Shown piece after piece: positions 8,037-12,990 of a DNA stretch of 12,990 bases. The DNA is from Pyropia haitanensis (taxonomy: Eukaryota; Rhodophyta; Bangiophyceae; Bangiales; Bangiaceae), in NCBI GenBank assembly GCA_008729055.1, contig SDUX01000141.1, positions 1-12,990 on the forward strand, read 5' to 3'. The translations under genes were made by a program, and so were the position numbers. The notes beneath the pieces were generated by a model. That model ran no database searches. It was given only the letters and a program-made list of their open reading frames with translations, and was not told the DNA's origin. Position 1 is the first letter of the stretch. Each line of letters begins with the position of its first letter.

Positions 8037-8825
8037 CACTTTTGGGATTGAGTATGATCCTGGACTCCATGCGCGCAAGCGAATATGAGGGTTGTGGCCC
8101 ATTTTTGCAATGCGTACGAGTGCGCAAATGTTTGTTCTGCAGAAGTATGAGTGTTTCATATCCATAGAAATTCGAGTGTGCAAGTTGCTCATCGATCGTT
8201 CGGATCTGGATTCTGCGTGATCACGATTGCAGGAGAGCACGCTCTTGAGAGCCGTTGTCAGCCAGAAAAAAAGCGCGCTGTTGGTGCCCTTCTCAGGAGC
8301 TCTGAAGGGGGGGGTGATGACGTGCTGCCTGAGAGCCGACAGCCGGCGAGTCTCGGGGGACAGTACGGTGACTGGACTCTCAGGGCGGCACTCGACCACT
8401 GGCGCGAAAAGGGCAGCGACGCTGCCCATGCGATCCGCGCGCGCCACAAGGGGGGGGGGGGGAGGGTCGGGGGACAGAAGCAGCTCACGTTCATCCGAAC
8501 GGGACTGGGGGCGGGGGGGCTGTTGTTTCGGTCAGCGCTCGGTGGGGGGGGGGGTGGCCGGGGGGGGGGGGGAGGGCCGCGGGACGTCACGCTCCCCCGG
8601 TCGCCTCTGTTCCGGTACCGGGAGGGGGGGCGGCAGACCGGCTCACCAAAGCTTGAACGGGCTCACAGAGAAAAGCTCCCACTGCAGAGCAAACCCTTAC
8701 TCAGAAATGGTATCAAGTATGATCAGCTGCCGTCTCATCGACAACGTATGAGTCTGTAGGGCAAGAAAAGGGAGCTGCGTATGGGTTTGAGGACCCTTAC
8801 ACCTGAAAAAACACTCACTCGGCAT

Positions 8826-8844
8826 ATACGTATGGTAGGGCCTG
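8826..8844 (-). repeat. Right terminal inverted repeat of the nested element
   Basis: The reverse complement starts CAGGCCCTACCATACGTAT, pairing with the left end. It abuts the second GTCTGTAC copy at 8845-8852. Confidence 0.88.
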
Positions 8845-10690
8845 GTCTGTACACATTGCACATGCCCAGAAAACTCCTGAGCTGTGTCTGCGTCAAGGGG
8901 TAACTTGCCCGACGCAGTGCCACGAGGTTTTTCTCGTTGACACTGATGCTACCTGGTCGAACCACATGACCTAGGTAGGCCATCTCGTTACTGAAGAGGT
9001 GGCACTTGGCTGGCTTCAGTGTCACTCCTGCCCTACTCAGCAGGGTGAACACCTTGTCCAAGTGGGACAAGTGTTCTTCGGCAGTTCCGGAGAACACAAT
9101 GATGTCGTCTAAATAGACGAGGGCATACTGCCATTTGACTCCGGCAAGTATCATGTCAATAGCACGCTGAAAAGTCGCAGGTGCATTGCATAGCCCAAAC
9201 GGCAACCTCACGCACTGATAAACTCCACAGTGACACGTGAAGGCCGTGAGTGGCCGATCCTCCTTACGTATGAGGATCTGCCAGTACCCCGCGTTGCAGT
9301 CCAACGTGGAGAAGAACTTTGCCTCACCAAGTGAGTCGAGGCAATCGTCCATACGGGGTAAAGGGTAACTGTCCTTTACCGTCCGTTCATTCAACTTGCG
9401 GTAGTCAATGCAAAACCGCATGGTGCCGTCGGGTTTGGGCACCAGGACTATGGGGCTGGCCCACTCGCCTGAGCTGGGCTCAATGACCCCAAGGTCCTTC
9501 ATCCGTTGGACCTGCTTCCGGGTAAGTTCCCGAGAGGCAGGGCCCATACGGTAGGGGTTCAAGCGGACTGGCTTGACCCCGGGCTTTAACACGATTCTGT
9601 GTTCGGTGGCCTTGATGAGTCCAAGGTCACCATTCCACAACTTGTGGTGCTTTTGGATGAGTTTATCCAAGCGATCATGCAGGCACTTCGGGACATTTTC
9701 CCGGTGCACCGTCGGCGAGTCTGCCGACGGCTTTGGGTCTGGAGGAAAGGGAGTCTTCTCCTCCATCGCCTTCCACTGCTGTTGAGTCACAGCGGTGACA
9801 TTTCCCTCGTGGGTGGAGATGCTCGCTATCTTCATCCCACGGGGGATGCGTCGAGGAGTCTTCGACACGTTGAGGACCTCGACGACCCAGGTCTGGTCAG
9901 TCCCACAAGTCATGGGTCCAGGTGCAACTTGCACCTGGTGCTTCTCATATGTCTTGTCGAGGGGGAATACAAACCCATTTCCCTGAAACGATGTACGAAC
10001 TTGTACATACGTCCTCGACCGGGGAGGAATGCACACTCCCTTGAGCACATGCACCGACTCAGTGCTGCCATCTGTCTTACGAGGACTCTCCCGTGGCTTG
10101 GGAGTCTTCGGGGAGACAGTGGCCCCTTTACGCAAGATGGGGACAGTTTCCCCATTGAGCATACGAATAAACCCTTCGGGTCCCCGGACTTCGGGTACGT
10201 GGGTGTCCACGTAGTCGGTACCCAGGAGTACTGGGACCGACATGCGTGGTACAACCCCAAAGGTCACCTCAGTCTGGTATGACCCAATGCATACACTCAA
10301 TGCAATTGAACCCACAATGGGGAGGAGTCCCCCATTAACATCAAACATACGCCATGTCGAGCGGTCAACTTGACTCACCTCGACTCCCTCAGGCAACAAC
10401 TCTTGCCTGATAAGGGATACCGGCGAACCCGTGTCGACTATGACACGGGAAGCAAACTCGTACCCATCATACAGCCAAAGTCTGGCTGCGACTTGGTAGT
10501 TACTCCCTACCAAGACAGATACGATCCGACTTGGGTCGTATCGCCGCGAGGGGGCCTTGCCTTGAGGTCTCACCCCTCGAGGGCGTCGTAAGAGCTTCAC
10601 CCGCCCATGAGTCGGTGTCGGGTGAAGTTCCCCTTGACCTGCCGCCGAGGTCTGTGGGGTCAACTCGACTCCAGCGGCTAGGCGTTTCCC
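8845..10690 (-). CDS. pol: Pol segment: aspartic protease and reverse transcriptase, truncated by the nested element
   Basis: The start given is the frameshift point, because pol has no start codon of its own and overlaps gag in the -1 frame. Residues are counted from 10663. The aspartic protease has VIVDTGSPVSLI with D77-T78-G79, and the flap/ILG-like VLLGTDYVD near 145-153. A linker follows. RT spans about 395-606: FCIDYRKLN (418-425), FSTLDCNAGYWQ with catalytic D455, LPFGLCNAPATFQ (487-499) and YLDD (517-520). It makes cDNA from the genomic RNA in the virus-like particle. The normal reading stops at LGMCNVYR; past 8845 the frame runs into the nested transposon and ends at 8735 with unrelated residues. 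All catalytic residues are present, but the polyprotein is cut before RNase H and integrase. The region coding HLSHLDKVF is also one of the strongest hairpins (9047-9076). Confidence 0.96.
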
Positions 10691-11628
10691 TCACCCGAGT
10701 CGGATGAGGAAGGGGTACTCTCACTCGAGCTTGAGGTGGGTGCCTCCCCCTCCTCAAGACTCTTGTCAGTTCCCTCCGGCCCGTGTTGGGTGATGGCACC
10801 AACCCGAGTCGGGTTGGAGCGGGAACTCGGGGGAGTTCCCCGGGTCCCAATACTCATGCTGCGAGCCAAGATGGCTCGCAGACGCGAGTCCAAGGCGGGG
10901 CACTGGGAAGCCCAGTGACCCGTCTTTGAGCACTGCCAACACGGCCGGTCGCTCTTCGATGTCGGTGGCGTCGCCTTTCCCTGGGGAGTTTCCGGGATGG
11001 CCACCACGACATCTGCTTCCTCTTGTGTCGAGGTAGCAGCCACAGCCGGGCGTGCCCGAGGGTACTGGGCCGCCCTGGCCGCGCGACGAAGGCGAGTCGC
11101 CTCCGCGCTCTTGGTTTCCTTCTCTCGCTCCTTCCGTTGGTCAGACACGATCCAACGGTATTCTTCGCCCTTTGTTTGGGCGACGCGGGCCAACTCGGCC
11201 AGCGTCATGCCAGGCGTGTTGCGCTCGCGCACAGTCGCGCGAGCGGAACGGTGGACACCCTCCACAAAACGCCCTTTGATGACGCCTTGTGGATGAATAA
11301 ATCCACAAAGGACGTTCAGCTGACGGAGTCTCTCAGCGAACGTCCGCTCGTCCTCACCCTCACTCTGGGTGGCACGATTATACTCCTCTACCTGCGCGGC
11401 GAGAGACGCCTCGTCCGCGTGGTAGCGCAACACCCAGTTGATCAACTCCAAGTAGGAGGAGACCTCACCGGGGTTGCCGCCATGCCGACTTGGCATGACG
11501 CTCATCACCTCGGAGCGGAGTGGCTCCTTGGTGAAGTCCTGAAGCATAAAGAACGCCTCTGCTTCAGAGACATCATTGTCATCACAAGCTTTTGCGAACT
11601 TACGCAAAACTGGAAGACCTTCAGTGGC
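10678..11628 (-). CDS. gag: Gag C-terminal part: capsid remainder and nucleocapsid zinc knuckle
   Basis: Gag forms the particle and binds the genomic RNA. This frame carries a retrotransposon-gag capsid region (LQDFTKEPLRSEVMS through FAERLRQLNVLCGF and FVEGV) and a CCHC zinc knuckle CWQCSKTGHWASQC at 10941-10900, spaced C-x2-C-x4-H-x4-C. It ends in a Ser/Glu-rich acidic tail (SSSSESTPSSSDSGEGNA) and TAG at 10680-10678. The frame is open up to 11643 but has no ATG there. It must continue from the upstream frame through a frame break at the CCCC run 11632-11629. Pol follows by -1 frameshifting. Confidence 0.92.
   Translation of the reverse strand, partial: ATEGLPVLRKFAKACDDNDVSEAEAFFMLQDFTKEPLRSEVMSVMPSRHGGNPGEVSSYLELINWVLRYHADEASLAAQVEEYNRATQSEGEDERTFAERLRQLNVLCGFIHPQGVIKGRFVEGVHRSARATVRERNTPGMTLAELARVAQTKGEEYRWIVSDQRKEREKETKSAEATRLRRAARAAQYPRARPAVAATSTQEEADVVVAIPETPQGKATPPTSKSDRPCWQCSKTGHWASQCPALDSRLRAILARSMSIGTRGTPPSSRSNPTRVGAITQHGPEGTDKSLEEGEAPTSSSSESTPSSSDSGEGNA
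10684..10690 (-). promoter_or_regulatory. Programmed -1 frameshift site (GGGAAAC) joining gag to pol
   Basis: In the gag frame the sequence reads GAG GGA AAC GCC TAG, so the heptamer is G GGA AAC, a textbook X XXY YYZ slippery site, ending 6 bases before the first base after the gag stop region. A -1 slip gives GGG AAA CGC CTA, which is exactly the pol frame. Downstream pairing is available: TTGACC (10662-10657) with GGTCAA (10639-10634), about 20 nt after the heptamer, plus a GTC-AACTC-GAC mini-hairpin. Position, frame and heptamer all agree. Confidence 0.87.
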
Positions 11629-12436
11629 GGGGTCCCGTCCCACTCAGACCGGACCCCAAAGGACTGAGCCACGTCCTTCTTGCGCCGGCCCAGAGTATGG
11701 GCCTGGAGGTTCGTGTAGGTCACCGACTTGTTGCCCAACGCGTACGTCTCACAGTCGAAGACGTCGGCGTATAGAGGATTGTTAACCACGATCTTCTTGG
11801 GAATCTCCCGGACTTTGGGACGCTCCCTTGGCTCCTGCCGTCCATGTCGGACGGCCTCCTCCCCACTCGACGCCTCGCTCGAGTGGGCAGGCGAACGGGA
11901 ACGGTACTCTCGGCGGGGAGCAACTTGCTCCCCACGCCGCTCATGCCGGGAGGCCTGCCCAGGCGCAGGAGACTTTTCCTGTAGCGCCCGCCCCACCTCC
12001 TCACGCACAACTTGTGCGATGGCTGTCACCACACTGGCATCCAGGCTCCCGGTGGACCCCGGCGGAGCTCGACTTGAGCTACCGCCCGGTCCTTCCGGAA
12101 CCAAAGGGTGCGCGGACTCGCCGTCCCGGGGTACGGAGCCTCTGCCCCCAGCACCAAAGGCCGGCAGTCCCGTGCCGAAGAGAGTATCATCATCCTCCGG
12201 TAGGGGCACCTGAGCCGGAGTCTGGCTCGGCACACCCGCCGGAGGAGGGCGACCTCCGCTCGAGTCGACGGAGGATGGCGCGGGTCGGAACCTGGCCGAA
12301 CGCCGAGGGGGTCGCCCCTGGCGACCCGACTCATCCACGCTGCCCGTCCTGGGGGTACTCCGCCCAAAGGGGGACGCATCCGCTCCCCCTCCCCAGGTAC
12401 AAACGGCGCGGCGGGAGAGTCTTCCGCGCCCGCCAT
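11629..12436 (-). CDS. gag: Gag N-terminal part, broken frame
   Basis: The best start is the ATG at 12436, reading MAGAEDSPAAPFVPGEG. About 14 codons later the frame must change near the C5/C4 runs at 12385-12394 to reach the long open frame (ADASPFGRSTPRTGS onward) that runs to 11505. That frame is Pro/Ser/Arg-rich at first, then has LDASVVTAIAQVVREEVGRALQEK, a likely helix, and a capsid-like stretch (KKIVVNNPLYADVFDCETYALGNKSVTY). It loses sense after 11632, where the other gag frame takes over. Both breaks would be healed by one more C in the run, the same direction as the three differences between the LTRs. Under-called homopolymers are therefore as likely as real mutation. The protein has no signal peptide. 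Confidence 0.8.
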
Positions 12437-12742
12437 CACTCCGGACTCAAGTTGAGTCACCAAAATGACGTTACGGTGCCCAGAGTCGGGGATCGTCGGC
12501 GTGGGAGCACGGAACACAACCGCCCCTCCGCTTACGCGACGAAAGCGGTGAGGGGTCGTTTACTCCGTGTCCCCGTCCGAACTCCGGACGCTCACCTTGT
12601 CGCCCCGCGAACCTCGGAGTACGAGGGGGAGTCGATGAGACGGCCCGAAGTCACGGTGCCGTAGGGGGAGAGAAACCAACTCAGTTTCCCCACCAAAGGA
12701 GGGGACTCCGAGTCGATGTCCTCTCCCCGCTGATCCACCAAC
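12437..12742 (-). other. 5' leader between LTR and gag
   Basis: No gene is seen. It contains several hairpins of the element-wide type (12444-12458 loop AAGTT; 12574-12590 loop AACTC; 12612-12626 loop GAGTA) and the primer-binding site at its 5' end. Packaging and dimerisation signals would be expected here, but I cannot identify one. Confidence 0.6.
12726..12740 (-). other. Candidate primer-binding site (PBS)
   Basis: On the minus strand, 2 nt (GT) after the LTR end ...GCTACA, comes TGGTGGATCAGCGGG. TGG complements the CCA end of a tRNA at the expected place. The primer tRNA would end CTGATCC-A-CCA; I do not recognise which tRNA that is. Confidence 0.65.
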
Positions 12743-12990
12743 TGTAGCAGTACGGCTACGCCGACCCACAACTTGTGGGGGCGGAACACGCACGCTCGGG
12801 TCCCAACTTGGAAACCGGAAGCAACCCGTGCAACACCAACACGCGACTTGCGTGTGACGAGTGGCCGACTCGCCAAGGCACGAACAAGATGTGTCGGAGC
12901 CAGACGGAGTTTACTTCGCAGCCAAGGGGGGCCCTCCCGCCTTGCTGTCCCGCGCATATAACCCTCGTGTGCACGCATGCGCGCGCACAC
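12743..12990 (-). repeat. 5' LTR, partial (first 248 bp visible, rest beyond the window)
   Basis: It matches 3737-3987 of the left LTR with no substitutions and three single-base gaps. The left edge TGTAGC is fixed by the loss of similarity: CAAC precedes it here and a C run precedes it at 3737. Confidence 0.97.

Larger units (their letters stand above)
8018..8844. mobile_element. Nested non-autonomous DNA transposon, hAT-like, 827 bp
   Basis: It sits exactly between two copies of GTCTGTAC (8010-8017 and 8845-8852), an 8-bp target duplication matching the hAT preference nTnnnnAn. Its ends are inverted: plus start CAGGCCCTGTCATAGGTAT, and the reverse complement of the right end CAGGCCCTACCATACGTAT. 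That is 16 of 19 identical, with the first 8 perfect. Removing the insertion plus one duplication (835 bp) brings the RT frame exactly into the RNase H frame. There is no transposase; open frames inside are G-run artefacts. The interior has long G runs (8449-8462, 8541-8575), so assembly length is uncertain there. The fifth terminal base is C rather than the G of the usual hAT end, so the superfamily is likely but not certain. Other 8-bp-duplication families (P, Zisupton) are alternatives. Confidence 0.88.
3759..12626. repeat. Element-wide family of short hairpins with ACT/AGT-centred loops
   Basis: Perfect stems of at least 8 bp with loops of 1-10 nt are at 4655-4675, 5922-5944, 6373-6396, 6901-6929, 7197-7215, 7755-7778, 7948-7969, 9357-9380, 9709-9730, 9918-9938, 10389-10410, 10428-10449, 10492-10514, 10821-10840, 10859-10881, 11222-11245, 11862-11887, 11915-11933 and 12309-12327. 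Loops of 13 of these 19 contain ACT or AGT. Shorter ones with 5-nt loops include 3759-3773 (AACTT), 3834-3850 (GACTT), 4303-4319 (CACTT), 4762-4780 (CACTC), 6940-6956 (AAGTA), 7035-7051 (AAGTC), 7264-7278 (GAGTT), 10472-10488 (AAGTC), 10799-10817 (GAGTC), 11481-11497 (GACTT), 11687-11703 (GAGTA), 12066-12080 (GACTT), 12574-12590 (AACTC). They occur in LTR, leader, gag, pol and 3' spacer. Sequences of stems differ, so this is not a copied repeat. Confidence 0.85.
3737..12990 (-). mobile_element. Ty3/gypsy chromovirus LTR retrotransposon, nearly complete, 5' LTR cut by the window end
   Basis: All landmarks of a Ty3/gypsy (Metaviridae-type) element are present on the minus strand: 5' LTR (partial), PBS, gag with zinc knuckle, -1 frameshift site, protease, RT, RNase H, integrase with GPY/F-like motif and chromodomain, polypurine tract and 3' LTR. 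The domain order PR-RT-RH-IN is that of Ty3/gypsy, and the C-terminal chromodomain places it among chromoviruses. If the right LTR has the length of the left, the element is about 9.5 kb, including an 827-bp nested insertion. The target duplication cannot be checked: the left flank is CCCCC and the right flank is outside the window. It is defective as read (nested transposon, TGA in RNase H, two frame breaks in gag). Confidence 0.97.

Noticed and set aside
8151..8759. Open frames inside the nested transposon as a possible transposase
   Set aside because: They depend on long G runs, are about 200 residues of Gly/Arg text, and show no hAT dimerisation or DDE features. The element is non-autonomous.
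8018..8844. The pol interruption read as an intron
   Set aside because: Perfect 8-bp flanking duplications and inverted CAGGCCCT ends are transposon marks, and there are no GT...AG ends at the junctions.

Overview
The window is eukaryotic nuclear-type DNA from a GC-rich genome. It has no bacterial operon structure, long satellite-like tandem repeats, GC-extreme low-complexity DNA, and one large LTR retrotransposon on the minus strand that fills about 70 percent of it. A GC-rich alga or protist would fit, but the sequence does not let me name the organism.

Layout: (1) 1-2125 is a tandem array of a unit of about 689 bp, with three full copies and the start of a fourth. Each unit also holds two adjacent diverged halves of 171 bp and runs of a TTTTGCCCAC minisatellite. 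(2) 2126-3736 is extremely GC-rich host DNA. It contains one plausible minus-strand ORF (Ala/Gly/Val/Leu-rich, function unknown) whose probable start lies only 33 bp from the retrotransposon. (3) 3737-12990 is a Ty3/gypsy-type chromovirus in minus orientation. From left to right it has the 3' LTR (3737-4257), polypurine tract, a 1.6 kb 3' spacer, integrase with C-terminal chromodomain, RNase H, a nested hAT-like DNA element (8018-8844), RT and protease, gag with a zinc knuckle, leader, primer-binding site, and the first 248 bp of the 5' LTR, cut by the window end.

Gag and pol overlap and are joined by a canonical -1 frameshift heptamer, GGGAAAC, ending 6 bases before the gag stop. This copy is broken. 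A DNA transposon with perfect 8-bp target duplications splits RT from RNase H, a TGA stop interrupts RNase H, and gag has two frame breaks at C runs. The two LTRs show no substitution over the 248 bp that can be compared, only three missing single Cs, so the insertion looks recent and part of the damage may be sequencing error.

The most unusual observation is that the retrotransposon, in coding and non-coding parts alike, is packed with short inverted repeats. Stems are 5-10 bp and loops are often 5 nt and centred on ACT/AGT (AACTT, GACTT, AACTC, GAGTC, GAGTA). I confirmed 19 perfect stems of at least 8 bp with loops of 1-10 nt where about one is expected by chance, and many shorter ones. I see few in the nested DNA transposon or the flanking host DNA. 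I know of no described feature that explains this.
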